Assembly (NCBI GenBank): GCA_038206725.1
Contig: JBBRAO010000001.1
Span: forward strand, 62,001-126,000
Direction: 5' to 3'
DNA from: JBAXXL01 sp038206725
Lineage (GTDB): Bacteria; Bacteroidota; Ignavibacteria; Kapaibacteriales; UBA2268
Length of the DNA stretch: 64,000 bases
The notes under the pieces were generated by a model. It was not told the origin of the DNA. It did no database searches and saw nothing but the letters and a program-made list of their open reading frames with translations. Both the position numbers and the translations under genes were made by a program. This document shows positions 42,243 to 51,432 of the stretch, one piece after another (within the stretch, counting starts at the first letter, position 1; each line of letters begins with the position of its first letter).

Positions 42243-44411
42243 ATGACGGACGAAGAACTAAACCAGTTTAAGAAGAAAAATTTTTGGAAATTTTTCTTCT
42301 TAATGATTGTTCTTGCTCTTTTATTTATTGCGATAGGGACAAAACTATTTAAAATACAATTAATAGACAGCGCATTATACGAAGCAAAGGCTAAAAAGCA
42401 ACACGAGTCAGCGTTACCGCTAAAGGCACGCCGTGGCGATATGTTTGATAGAAACGGGAATTTGCTCGTTACTTCCACAGCTCTATATACTATAGGCTGT
42501 GACATACAGACTATAGAAAATAAAGAGTTGGTCTGCAAAATCTTAGCCTCGAAAACCGATAAAAATGAAAAGTTTTATTTAGATAAAATAGCAAAATGCG
42601 AAAAGCAGGTAGCTCCCAAAAACAAACCCAAAAACCGATTTGTGTATTTAGCAAAAGGCTTAACCGAAGGACAGGTTAAAGCTTTAAAATTTCTAAAAGA
42701 TAAAGGTGTGGTAATACTATCCAACCCCTATAGGAATTATATTTACGGTAGAAACGGTGCTCAAATCCTTGGTCTGACCGATATAGAAGGCATTGGTTTG
42801 AGTGGTTTAGAACTTAAATACGCTGAAGAACTGAAAGGTGAAGACGGGATGATGACTTACCAACGCGACGGACTCGGGCAACTGCACTTGTCCTCATCAT
42901 TACCCTTTATACCCGCAAAAGACGGCAATTCCCTCCAATTGACCATAGACATAGATTTACAAAAAATAGTAGAATATGAACTACAACACGGTGTTCTTTG
43001 GTCGCAAGCGCGTTCGGGAACAGTCATAGCTATACAACCGCAAACGGGTGAAATATTAGCAATGGCATCGTACCCGAATTACGATCCGATGAATCGCGCG
43101 ACCGCTACAAATGATAGAATTCGTAACCGAGCAATAACCGACCAATATGAACCGGGCTCAACATTCAAGTTAATCACTGCCGCAACCGCTATGGAAGAGG
43201 GTGTAATTGCTGAATCCGATTCAATTAATGGGTTTGGTGGAAGATTTATGATTAGAGATAGGGTAATTAAAGACGATCACCCCATCGGAATGATGACCTT
43301 CCGACAAGCTGTTCAAAAATCGAGTAATATAGCATTTGCACAAATTGCGCTCCGAATACCTTCTCCGGGTGGAACCAGTCTTTTCTATAAATATATCAGG
43401 GATTTTGGATTTGGTTTGGAATCCGGTATTGATTTATTGGGTGAAGTTGGCGGATTTCTGCCAAAAGCAAAGAAGTTTACCAGCATTGCGAAAGCGTATA
43501 TCGGTCACGGCTACGGCTTATCAATAACGCCGATTCAATTAGCCGCCGCTTATGCCGCCGCTGTAAATGACGGTTATTTGATGAGACCCCACCTTGTAAA
43601 AGAAATTGTGGATGAAAAAGGCAAGCACATTAGGGAAATACACCCTGAAATGATAAGACAAGTGATTTCGGAAGAAACGTCCCGGCGATTGCGCAATCTA
43701 TTTGTCGCGGCTGTGGATAGTGGAACCGGAAAAAATGCTTATATAGAGGGGATTAATATCGGCGGTAAAACCGGTACTTCACAACAATTGGACGCGTTCG
43801 GTGTATATTCTACGCAGTATTATAACGCGTCTTTTGCGGGATTCTTTCCTGCTGAAAACCCCCAAGTAGTATTACTAGTCATTATGGATAGACCTGCGAT
43901 AAATATCTATGGTGGCACGATTGCCGCCCCAATATTTAAAAATATTGCCGCGCGATGGATAGCCGTACGCAGTTCTTATGCCCAGTCCGATTATGAAGTT
44001 GACTCGGTTATGAAAATAGATAGGACCCTTCCGTACTTTTTGCAAAATAGAGGTGTCCCCAATTTACTGGGAATGAATACCAAATCGGCGGAAAAGCTAC
44101 TAGGTAAGTTGAAACTCGATTTGGAAACCGACCAAGAAGGAATAATTTATAAGCAGATTCCAACATTCGGTTCTACTCTAACGAATGTTTCGAAAATCTA
44201 TGTAAAAACTTATTCAAATGAAATAACCTATGAGCAAACTCAAAAGAAAAAAATAAAGCCGAACGTTTACAATTTACCGTTAAGGCAAGCTATGGCTTTG
44301 CTTAACAGAGCCGGATTTAAAACTATAGCCCACGGCAGTGGAAGAGTTTACTCGCAATCCTGGACGGCGGATGTGAACAACAAACCGGTTTGTAGTTTGG
44401 AATGTAAGTAG
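42243..44411 (+). CDS. Class B penicillin-binding protein with PASTA domains (FtsI-like)
   Basis: A 722-aa peptidoglycan transpeptidase. It has an N-terminal TM anchor (about residues 15-35), a dimerisation domain (ARRGDMFDRNGNLLVTS) and a transpeptidase domain with the active-site motifs STFK (306-309), SSN (360-362) and KTGT (from 509). Two PASTA repeats follow (about 602-665 and 673-720, VPNLLGMNTKSAEKLL and PNVYNLPLRQAMALL). FtsI with PASTA repeats is usual in this phylum, but dcw genes are not adjacent, so FtsI is not certain. ATG 42243 is preferred by its GGGGGA spacing; 42240 is also possible. Confidence 0.88.
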   Translation: MTDEELNQFKKKNFWKFFFLMIVLALLFIAIGTKLFKIQLIDSALYEAKAKKQHESALPLKARRGDMFDRNGNLLVTSTALYTIGCDIQTIENKELVCKILASKTDKNEKFYLDKIAKCEKQVAPKNKPKNRFVYLAKGLTEGQVKALKFLKDKGVVILSNPYRNYIYGRNGAQILGLTDIEGIGLSGLELKYAEELKGEDGMMTYQRDGLGQLHLSSSLPFIPAKDGNSLQLTIDIDLQKIVEYELQHGVLWSQARSGTVIAIQPQTGEILAMASYPNYDPMNRATATNDRIRNRAITDQYEPGSTFKLITAATAMEEGVIAESDSINGFGGRFMIRDRVIKDDHPIGMMTFRQAVQKSSNIAFAQIALRIPSPGGTSLFYKYIRDFGFGLESGIDLLGEVGGFLPKAKKFTSIAKAYIGHGYGLSITPIQLAAAYAAAVNDGYLMRPHLVKEIVDEKGKHIREIHPEMIRQVISEETSRRLRNLFVAAVDSGTGKNAYIEGINIGGKTGTSQQLDAFGVYSTQYYNASFAGFFPAENPQVVLLVIMDRPAINIYGGTIAAPIFKNIAARWIAVRSSYAQSDYEVDSVMKIDRTLPYFLQNRGVPNLLGMNTKSAEKLLGKLKLDLETDQEGIIYKQIPTFGSTLTNVSKIYVKTYSNEITYEQTQKKKIKPNVYNLPLRQAMALLNRAGFKTIAHGSGRVYSQSWTADVNNKPVCSLECK

Positions 44412-44418
44412 GAAAGTT

Positions 44419-44552
44419 GTCTGAACCTGGATTTATAGGATTCTTTGGATTAAAGGAAGCGAAGAAGAGAAACCCCCTATCCCCCTTGGAACAAGGGGGA
44501 ACGAAGAAGAGACGAAGTGTCACTCTGAAGGAAGTGAAGAGTCCATCTTCTA
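44419..44552. repeat. Intergenic repeat segments with CCCCCTTG hairpin
   Basis: Three adjoining pieces: an AT-rich segment from CTGAACCTGGATTTATAGGA, a perfect 8-bp hairpin CCCCCTTG/CAAGGGGG (44481-44499), and TGTCACTCTGAAGGAAGTGA running into a CATCTTCT end (44518-44551). The last piece has a similar ending near 59548 (TCCATCTTCT). Such pieces recur between genes in many Bacteroidota genomes; that is from memory and not tested. Confidence 0.5.
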
Positions 44553-44579
44553 TTAGTGAACGGTTTATTAAAGAAATTA

Positions 44580-44735
44580 GTTGCCATGGCTTTTAAGCCG
44601 TTCTTAGGGTTTGCCCTTGATAAAAGGGTGCTTTAGCCAAAGTTTCAATTTGATTTTGGCTAAAGCCCAATACAAAAACCCAATACAAAAACTAATTCCA
44701 ACCCACGACTTAAAAGTCGTGGCTATTCAAGAAAT
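44580..44735. repeat. Multi-hairpin intergenic repeat with TTTAGCCAAA stem
   Basis: A chain of hairpins: GGCTTTTAAGCC (44588-44599), GCCCTT/AAGGGT (44613-44628), a perfect 12-bp stem GCTTTAGCCAAA/TTTGGCTAAAGC (44630-44666) and CCACGACTT/AAGTCGTGG (44703-44722). CAATACAAAAAC occurs twice in tandem in between. It lies between convergent-free genes and encodes nothing. Confidence 0.6.
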
Positions 44736-44977
44736 ATTCCACGTCCTCGGGAAAAACAAAAAAATATTTCAATTATTTTTTTAAAAGATGTAACATTTTT
44801 TAATTTTTCGTGTTACTGATTATACAGAAACAGATAGAATTAATTGTATTAATTTTAGTTAATATAATTAATTTTTAGCAATAATTCATTTATTTTTGTT
44901 GATATTGAAAAAAAATGTTTATTTTAGTAGTTGATAATGTATAAAAATAATTTTTTAAATATTTTGGAGATTTTATA

Positions 44978-47900
44978 ATGAAAAGACCTATATTCAATGG
45001 AATAGGATTGAAGGCGATAATCGTCGCTTTTGCTCTTTTATTATTCTCGAATACCGGCGCTGATGCGGCTTATTGCCAGCCGAATAATATGTACTATTAC
45101 ACCGGTTACGGTATGCGTATAAACTTAGTTAAATTCAACAAAGAAGTTATAATGAAATGGGATGGATTACGCGATGCAAACGGTAATTTGCAACTTCCTT
45201 GCTCAACCAACCCAGCTAACTTAAGCGGCTCGGCACCATTTTGGAGAGATGTTGAAAAAGGAAATCCAGTAATAAAAGCAGATAAGGACAAAGAATATGA
45301 TATGATGTGCTACGGTGGTGCGACATCTTTAAGCTATAACGCTGGAAGCTCATATCCTGAATACGCTCAACCGAGCGGTAACTATTACCAAGATTTTGCA
45401 GTTTATGTTGACTGCGATCAAAACGGTAAATTCGAAGAAACCGAAAAAATCGGCTCATCAATAGGCTCTTATGCTTTCGAATGTAATTTCAAAGTTAAAG
45501 TACCTAAGACTGCAAAAGCAGGTAACACAACAATGCGTATTGTGTGCGATTATTACGGAATGAGCGGTAGTTATCTTACAGCTTGTGGAACGTACTACGG
45601 CGAAGCGAGAGATTTTGCGATTACTATTGCCGGCGGCGTTGATGCGGGAATCAGCCAAATCACTGCACCTCTTCCTCCTTTAACGGCTGGAGTTCATACA
45701 GTAAAAGCTATGTTGAAGAACTATTCCGGTTCCACACCAATCACAAAAGTAACCATAAAATGGTCAGTTGACGGTGTAGCACAAACAGAAGTTGCTTGGA
45801 CTGGGACTTTGACTCCTCTTGCACAAACAGAAGTTACTTTAGGTGATTTTGACTTTGCTTCGAAAGGCGCTTCAACAACCTATACAATTTTAGCAAATAC
45901 ATTCAAACCTAACGGCGAAGATGATGAAACTCCTTTGAATGACTTTTGCCCAGCTTATAGTTTATCATTGCCGGTTTCACCGGGAACTTATTATATCGGT
46001 GGCGATAACCCTGATTTTGCTAATTTAAAAGACGCTCTTGAAGTTGTTTCCAAATCCGGTATCAAAGGCGATGGCGCATTTATTTATAAAATCAGACCAG
46101 GTATTTATAACGGTCCTTTTGTAATGAACAATTTCCAACACAACAACAATCCTTTTGTTTTCGAAAGCGATCCTGATGTACCAGGTTCAGTAACTCTTAC
46201 AGCTACTGCAACAATTGCTAATTATGTATTTTATATTAATAATATGCCTGATATAACAATCCGCAATTTGAATTTTTCAGTTAAAGATGTAAATTCTTAT
46301 GGTGGTAGAATATTCCAAATCCAAGGTAATGCTAATAACTTTACTTTTGAAAATAACGTTCTAACAGGTTTGGCAGATGTACAACAAGTAGCTTATAAAT
46401 ACGCTTTGATTGATATGCAAGCAAACAATATGAATAATATATCAATTCAAAGAAACACTTTCAACGATGGCTATATGAGTTTGGTTTTAATCAATAAATC
46501 AGGTACCTCTAAAGGTGTGAAAATTGATAAAAACAAATTTAACGGATTTTCCGGTCGCGCTATCAATGTTGAAGGTATAAGCAATACAGTTGTTTCCAAC
46601 AACGTAATGAAATCGAGCACAGTACCTACAACTTATGGTATAAATGTATTAAACGGTTCAGATATAACCAATAATACTATAGCCGGCATAATTGGAACTC
46701 CAACTATCGGTGCAGGTATCAATGTTGTACATACTACTGTAAACGCACCTGCTACAATTTCAAATAACAGCATTACAGTTTGTAGTGGTATTAATGGTAT
46801 TTCCGCTTCCGGTATCAGAGGCGGCGAAATAAATAATAATACTATCAATTTGAATAACTTGAACTTTAGCACGGCTACAAATGGTATCGTTTTAACCGCG
46901 ACTGCTCCTGTAGTTGAAAAAGTTACAGTTTCTCAGAATATCGTAGCGATTGAGAACGGTTATGGTTTAAACATTTTAAATTATACTACTGATATTTTGA
47001 AAAACAAATTAGTAGCTTCAAATTCAGGCTCATTAGTTAACTTAAGAGGTTTAAGCGCAACCGGTTCTAACGGTTGGATTTTACTGAATGAAGTTATAAG
47101 CGGCGGCGAAGCTATGGAAATTGACAAGAGTAATTTCACTGTAGCATATAATTCGACCTTATCAACAGGTTCATCGAGCACGTTAACAATGGAAACCGGT
47201 GGAAATAAAATCTATCGTAACCAATTTGTTAACAAAGGTACAGGAAATGCTTTCGCAATTACTGCTATGGGCACAAACGTATTAAGTCAAAACAACTACT
47301 ATTCTTCAACCGGAGTTATTGGAACAGTTGGTGCAACGCCTTATACAAATGTTTCTCAATTGCTCGCTATTGACAAAAATGCTATTAGCACAAATCCTAA
47401 TTATCTTGACAACTACAGTTTGAAAATCGTTGAGTTGAAAGAAGAATTAATTTTCAACGCACCTTTGGCAAATGTTACTTGGCCTGCCGGCTATCAAGGT
47501 ACTTACGAAGAAACTACAATTGACGGTAAATATAGAAACAATGTTTATTACGTTGGTGCTTACACAATCGTACCTGTAGTTGACATCTATAAATATACAA
47601 AAGACTTGATTGATTGCGCCGGTGCTAAAGATATGTCAATTATTTGCTCAGGTAAAGCTAACTTAGGTTCACAACCTAGATACCAATGGTACAAAGATGG
47701 TGCTGAACTACCTGGCGAAAATTCACATAAACTTAGCTTCCCTAATTTCGATTATCCAACAAGTGGTATTTACAAATGTAGAGTATCTGCCGCCGGTATC
47801 GCTAAACCACTATGGTCAGGCGACATTCCTGTTTATGCTTTAACAGTTCCTGAAATCACAGATCAACCTAAAGAAGTAATTAACGCTCAACTTGGCGGTT

Positions 47901-49042
47901 CATACAACTTCGAAGTGAAAGCTCACTATCGTGGTTTGGTTCCTCCATATTACGAACATTTCTTCCAATGGTATAAACATACAGCCGCTGACGACAAAAC
48001 AGTTGCTTTGCCTGCTAATTCAAAATTCGCTGGTGCTCAATCATCTAAATTTGTAATCTCCGGATTAGAAGATGCTGATATTTGTGCTAAAGGCGATTAT
48101 TACTTCGTTGAAATAATTTCGCAATGCGGAACAATTCGCTCAAATCCATTTATAATTTCACAAAAACCTGAAGTTGTATTCCGCGACAATCCTAAAGACA
48201 TCGAAGTTTGTCCAAAAACAAACGTTGTGTTCGAAGCATTCGCTGTTGCACCTGAAGGCTACAAAGTTACTTATTCTTGGCAAAAAGACGGTGCCGGATT
48301 AGCTGACAATGCAATCTATAATGGCGTAAACACATCTAAATTACAAATATTCGGCGCTACCAGCGGTGAAGCCGGTTCTTACAAATGTATCGCTGAAATC
48401 GCATCTGAAGGTATAGTAGTTGAAAGCTCACCTGCTTACTTGATGTTTAAAGCAGAACCAACTGCAGTAGCGATTGGCGAAACAGATTACTCAATCAAAC
48501 GCGGTAACGATGTAACATTCTTAGTAGAACTTATTGCCGGTGTAAAACCATTGACAGTAAAATGGACATATAAAGGCGAAGTATTGAAAGAAGGTACTTG
48601 GGATATTTACAAAGGCGGCGAACTATTGACATTATTGCTTGAAGCAATCAATGAAAATCAAGCCGGCGAATATATCTGTACATTAGAAAACGAATGTGCT
48701 ACTAAAGAAGTTAAATTTAACTTAACAGTTAAGAAATGGGATGAAGCAGGAAGCGTAGATGTAGTAACTGAAAACGGTTATTCATTATACACATCTGTTC
48801 CAAATCCAGCAAACGATTTAGCTTCAGTAAACTATATTATGGCAAAATCAGGTCAAGTAAGATTTACTTTATCCGATATGACAGGTAGAGTTTTAAGAAC
48901 ATTATACGATGGTTATGCACCAGAAGGTATGAATACTGTGGATATTAACGTCAAAGCACTTAATTTACCAGCCGGTGTTTACTTCTACACAATGACATCC
49001 GATAAATTCTCAGGCGTACGTTCATTCGTAATCGTTGAATAA
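44978..49042 (+). CDS. Large T9SS-secreted surface protein: GEVED, beta-helix, Ig-like
   Basis: A 1354-aa secreted protein with a signal peptide of about 30 residues. A GEVED-type domain follows (about 110-215, with FAVYVDCDQNGKFEETEKIG and GTYYGEARDFAITI). Then come a CARDB/adhesion-like segment (about 220-320), a right-handed beta-helix region rich in Asn-Asn turns (about 330-860) and about three Ig-like domains with paired Cys (about 880-1270, RYQWYKDGAELPG, GSYKCIAEI, GEYICTLEN). The type IX sorting domain closes it: SVPNPANDLASVNY, LSDMTGRVLR and LPAGVYFYTM. It is probably a cell-surface adhesin or glycan-binding protein. TTGGAG precedes the ATG. Confidence 0.85.
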   Translation: MKRPIFNGIGLKAIIVAFALLLFSNTGADAAYCQPNNMYYYTGYGMRINLVKFNKEVIMKWDGLRDANGNLQLPCSTNPANLSGSAPFWRDVEKGNPVIKADKDKEYDMMCYGGATSLSYNAGSSYPEYAQPSGNYYQDFAVYVDCDQNGKFEETEKIGSSIGSYAFECNFKVKVPKTAKAGNTTMRIVCDYYGMSGSYLTACGTYYGEARDFAITIAGGVDAGISQITAPLPPLTAGVHTVKAMLKNYSGSTPITKVTIKWSVDGVAQTEVAWTGTLTPLAQTEVTLGDFDFASKGASTTYTILANTFKPNGEDDETPLNDFCPAYSLSLPVSPGTYYIGGDNPDFANLKDALEVVSKSGIKGDGAFIYKIRPGIYNGPFVMNNFQHNNNPFVFESDPDVPGSVTLTATATIANYVFYINNMPDITIRNLNFSVKDVNSYGGRIFQIQGNANNFTFENNVLTGLADVQQVAYKYALIDMQANNMNNISIQRNTFNDGYMSLVLINKSGTSKGVKIDKNKFNGFSGRAINVEGISNTVVSNNVMKSSTVPTTYGINVLNGSDITNNTIAGIIGTPTIGAGINVVHTTVNAPATISNNSITVCSGINGISASGIRGGEINNNTINLNNLNFSTATNGIVLTATAPVVEKVTVSQNIVAIENGYGLNILNYTTDILKNKLVASNSGSLVNLRGLSATGSNGWILLNEVISGGEAMEIDKSNFTVAYNSTLSTGSSSTLTMETGGNKIYRNQFVNKGTGNAFAITAMGTNVLSQNNYYSSTGVIGTVGATPYTNVSQLLAIDKNAISTNPNYLDNYSLKIVELKEELIFNAPLANVTWPAGYQGTYEETTIDGKYRNNVYYVGAYTIVPVVDIYKYTKDLIDCAGAKDMSIICSGKANLGSQPRYQWYKDGAELPGENSHKLSFPNFDYPTSGIYKCRVSAAGIAKPLWSGDIPVYALTVPEITDQPKEVINAQLGGSYNFEVKAHYRGLVPPYYEHFFQWYKHTAADDKTVALPANSKFAGAQSSKFVISGLEDADICAKGDYYFVEIISQCGTIRSNPFIISQKPEVVFRDNPKDIEVCPKTNVVFEAFAVAPEGYKVTYSWQKDGAGLADNAIYNGVNTSKLQIFGATSGEAGSYKCIAEIASEGIVVESSPAYLMFKAEPTAVAIGETDYSIKRGNDVTFLVELIAGVKPLTVKWTYKGEVLKEGTWDIYKGGELLTLLLEAINENQAGEYICTLENECATKEVKFNLTVKKWDEAGSVDVVTENGYSLYTSVPNPANDLASVNYIMAKSGQVRFTLSDMTGRVLRTLYDGYAPEGMNTVDINVKALNLPAGVYFYTMTSDKFSGVRSFVIVE

Positions 49043-49056
49043 ACAACATAATTTAT

Positions 49057-49082
49057 CAACCTCACGCTTAAGCGTGGGGTTG
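49057..49082. repeat. CTTAAG-core hairpin downstream of T9SS gene
   Basis: CAACCTCACGC and GCGTGGGGTTG form an 11-bp stem with one G-T pair around TTAA. A close relative with the same CGCTTAAGCG core lies at 57981, also just after a T9SS gene. Confidence 0.8.
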
Positions 49083-49093
49083 AATATAAAGTC

Positions 49094-49132
49094 AAATGTC
49101 CAATACCTTTAGTGGTATTGGACATTTTTTTT
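49094..49132 (+). terminator. Strong intrinsic terminator of the large T9SS gene
   Basis: AAATGTCCAATACC and GGTATTGGACATTT form a perfect 14-bp stem around TTTAGT, followed by a run of eight T residues. Confidence 0.92.
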
Positions 49133-49188
49133 GCAAGTAGAGGGAGCTTGATAACGGGGTATTAACAAACGCTCTTGAACGTTATGTA

Positions 49189-50490
49189 TCAGCTGGAATA
49201 TTTCTCGTCTCTGTACTTTTTAACAGCGTCAGCCGCCATACGACCGCTTAAAACAGCACTTTCTATTGTGATTGGTAAACCGGTATCAACATAAGCACCG
49301 GCGAGGAACATATTTTTGAAATGTGTGTTCGTTTTGGGGCGTTTTTTTTGAAATTGAGGGTTGAGTATAGGAGTCGCCCATTTTTCTTTTATCACTTGTG
49401 ATTGGAGAATTTTTGCATCCTTTGCCATTGGGAAATTATTCAAAATTTCGGTAACGAAAATATGTTTAATAGCACTGCTTTCTTTACCGATTATTGGTTT
49501 CGCCGCGCTTGCTGTGAGCTTGTACAAGTAGCCGAATTCACCGGCGTTTTGCTCGGCGAAAACCCAATGCAGATTGGTACCTAACAAAGAAACGTACTTT
49601 TCTTTCATTATTGGTCTATCGTATAGGAAGTGAGCGTTGACAATTCCAGAATAGTGAATTCCATTTTGGTAAACGCTTTCGTTCAATATAGTTTCTTTCG
49701 TTTTAAGTGACGCGGCGAGTATAAAAATATCGGCTCTATGGATTTCGCCATCCGCTGTTTCTACTGATTGAACCACACCATTTTTAAAATTCAATTTTTG
49801 AACAGTTTTGCTGATCTGAATTTCAACTTCATTTTGCACCAACAGAGTAATAATCTGATACAAAATAAACTTAACGGGCACTTTTGGAATAAGCAATGAA
49901 GATTGGATAGTTTTTCCGCCGAAGATTCGGAGGAGCATATTATAAACAACGATCGCGGAAACCAATTCGGGCTTAGCATTGCACGCGGATACGATAATTG
50001 GTTCCCAGAAATACTCAATTGCGTTATCGGTCTGCTTCATAGCTTTGAGATATTCTAAGGCGGTATCTGCTTTATTAGGTGCATTTTTGGCGATTTTTTT
50101 AATGAAACTCAATATAGATATTTTGCTAATCAAATTGAGTTTTCGATAAAGGAATATACCTAATAATTCGCCAAAAGGAGATGGGAATAAAGTGGTATTT
50201 AAATGATATTTTTTTTGATTATGGATAAAGGGAACATTGAGCCTGCCGGTATCGGAAAAAAGTTTATCGGCACCGGAAGCACGCAAAAAGTCGAGGGTCG
50301 CGCTGTAGGAACTGCTTAATATATGTTGTCCATTATCGATGGGGTAGTTGAACCTGTTAGCTTTAATAGGTCTCCAAGCCCCGCCTAATACCGTTGAAGA
50401 TTCGAGCAGTAAAACATCATAACCGTGTAATGCTGAATAATACGCGGCTGATAAACCTGCAAATCCTCCACCTATGATTATGATTTTCAT
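49189..50490 (-). CDS. hpnE: HpnE-like FAD-dependent desaturase (squalene-associated)
   Basis: A 433-aa flavoprotein of the amine oxidase/phytoene desaturase superfamily. The dinucleotide-binding motif IIIGGGFAGLSAAYY starts at residue 4, ESSTVLGGAW follows, and PIDNGQHILSSSY contains the NGQH motif typical of HpnE (hydroxysqualene dehydroxylase). The C-terminal FAD contact LAGAYVDTGLPITIESAVLSG is also conserved. It would act in squalene, hopanoid or carotenoid synthesis. hpnC and hpnD are not adjacent, so the exact substrate remains an inference. It is the last gene of the minus-strand envelope operon, 9 nt after the small membrane protein. Confidence 0.78.
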   Translation of the reverse strand: MKIIIIGGGFAGLSAAYYSALHGYDVLLLESSTVLGGAWRPIKANRFNYPIDNGQHILSSSYSATLDFLRASGADKLFSDTGRLNVPFIHNQKKYHLNTTLFPSPFGELLGIFLYRKLNLISKISILSFIKKIAKNAPNKADTALEYLKAMKQTDNAIEYFWEPIIVSACNAKPELVSAIVVYNMLLRIFGGKTIQSSLLIPKVPVKFILYQIITLLVQNEVEIQISKTVQKLNFKNGVVQSVETADGEIHRADIFILAASLKTKETILNESVYQNGIHYSGIVNAHFLYDRPIMKEKYVSLLGTNLHWVFAEQNAGEFGYLYKLTASAAKPIIGKESSAIKHIFVTEILNNFPMAKDAKILQSQVIKEKWATPILNPQFQKKRPKTNTHFKNMFLAGAYVDTGLPITIESAVLSGRMAADAVKKYRDEKYSS

Positions 50491-50499
50491 AATACTATA

Positions 50500-50646
50500 T
50501 TAAAAAACATTAACATATTTCATAATAAAATATAAAACTACACCGAAAATAATTAAAAAAGACATTAATTTAAATGCCCCTTTTAATATTGCTCTGATAA
50601 TAAATGCTATTATAAGAGCCAAAATAATAATTGCTACTGTTGTCAT
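50500..50646 (-). CDS. Small two-helix membrane protein (48 aa)
   Basis: An ORF of 48 codons between the TonB-like gene and hpnE, with gaps of only 3 and 9 nt. It begins MTTVAIIILALIIAFIIRA and has two hydrophobic segments (about residues 4-21 and 28-42) split by a short basic loop (LKGAFKL). AAGATAACGA precedes the ATG. The tight packing and clean membrane profile support a real gene, but I know no family for it. Confidence 0.65.
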   Translation of the reverse strand: MTTVAIIILALIIAFIIRAILKGAFKLMSFLIIFGVVLYFIMKYVNVF

Positions 50647-50649
50647 TCG

Positions 50650-51432
50650 TTATCTTAAAATAAATGTTATTGGAATAGTCCCAACCATCACAACGTCGGA
50701 TTTGATTGGGTTGAAACGCCATTTCTTCAGCGCTTCGATTACTGCTCTTTCTAATTCGGGGTCTGCCTTTTGTAAAGGAATAATCTTACTCACAGAGCCG
50801 TCGGGTTGAACATAAAATTTAACTTTAATGGTTGCCGATGTTTTCACATTTTTAGGGAATTTAGGTACTTGCTTCGAGAGGACAACACGATTTCCGCCAC
50901 CGCCCCATTCAATATCGCCGAAACCTGAACCCAGACCTTTGCCGGTTCCTTTGTCGCCAAGACCTCTACCCCAAGCTTCGCCATTCTTTGTGCCGACGTT
51001 TTCATCACCTTTTCCATCATTAGAACCTTCGGATTTGCTGCTATTTTTCAAGGCATTTTCGGGTATGAAATTCGTTGCATCGTTGGGGTCAGTCGTTTGG
51101 GCGTTCTTATCGTAAGCTTTCTTTTCGGCTGTTGCGGCGTCGTGGATGTTTGTTAAAGGAGCATCACCCTTATGGGCGGCACCTTCGGGCGTAAGGTTAC
51201 CCTTGCTCATTCCGGTTCCGTCGCCTTCCCCTAAATTCAATAGTTCAAGAGGAATGCTTTTAATCATAATGAACCGCTGATCATAAACCGGCGGATGCAC
51301 TTTGGTAAATATTAGTATTAGCAAAACACACAAGGCAATAGCGACCGCCAATCCGCGAGCTGTATTTTTGTCCCACGGAATTACAATTCGAAAGCCCGGG
51401 TCATCATCTTTTTTAAATTTATCCTCGTACAT
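50650..51432 (-). CDS. TonB-like protein with C-terminal TonB domain
   Basis: A 260-aa inner-membrane protein with one TM segment (about residues 27-44), a long Gly-, Asp- and Lys-rich periplasmic linker (with GRGLGDKGTGKGLGSGFGD) and a C-terminal TonB-type domain from about residue 185 (VPKFPKNVKTSATIKVKFYV and AVIEALKKWRFNPIKS). Such proteins transmit force to outer-membrane transporters. The linker lacks the usual Pro-rich repeats. It starts directly after the SPOR gene stop. The beta-barrel protein two genes upstream could be its partner. Confidence 0.82.
   Translation of the reverse strand: MYEDKFKKDDDPGFRIVIPWDKNTARGLAVAIALCVLLILIFTKVHPPVYDQRFIMIKSIPLELLNLGEGDGTGMSKGNLTPEGAAHKGDAPLTNIHDAATAEKKAYDKNAQTTDPNDATNFIPENALKNSSKSEGSNDGKGDENVGTKNGEAWGRGLGDKGTGKGLGSGFGDIEWGGGGNRVVLSKQVPKFPKNVKTSATIKVKFYVQPDGSVSKIIPLQKADPELERAVIEALKKWRFNPIKSDVVMVGTIPITFILR

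Larger units (their letters stand above)
44412..44977. other. 566-bp intergenic region with composite repeats and AT-rich leader
   Basis: No gene was found. The first 350 bp are a mosaic of hairpins and repeat-like stretches, listed separately. The last 200 bp are more than 80 percent AT and probably hold the promoter of the large T9SS gene; TATTTTTG at 44891 fits a -7 box but lacks a good -33 partner. Confidence 0.6.

Noticed and set aside
46633..46872. Minus-strand ORF within the large T9SS gene
   Set aside because: Antisense shadow of the Asn- and Thr-rich beta-helix region; no start signal and no conserved motif.
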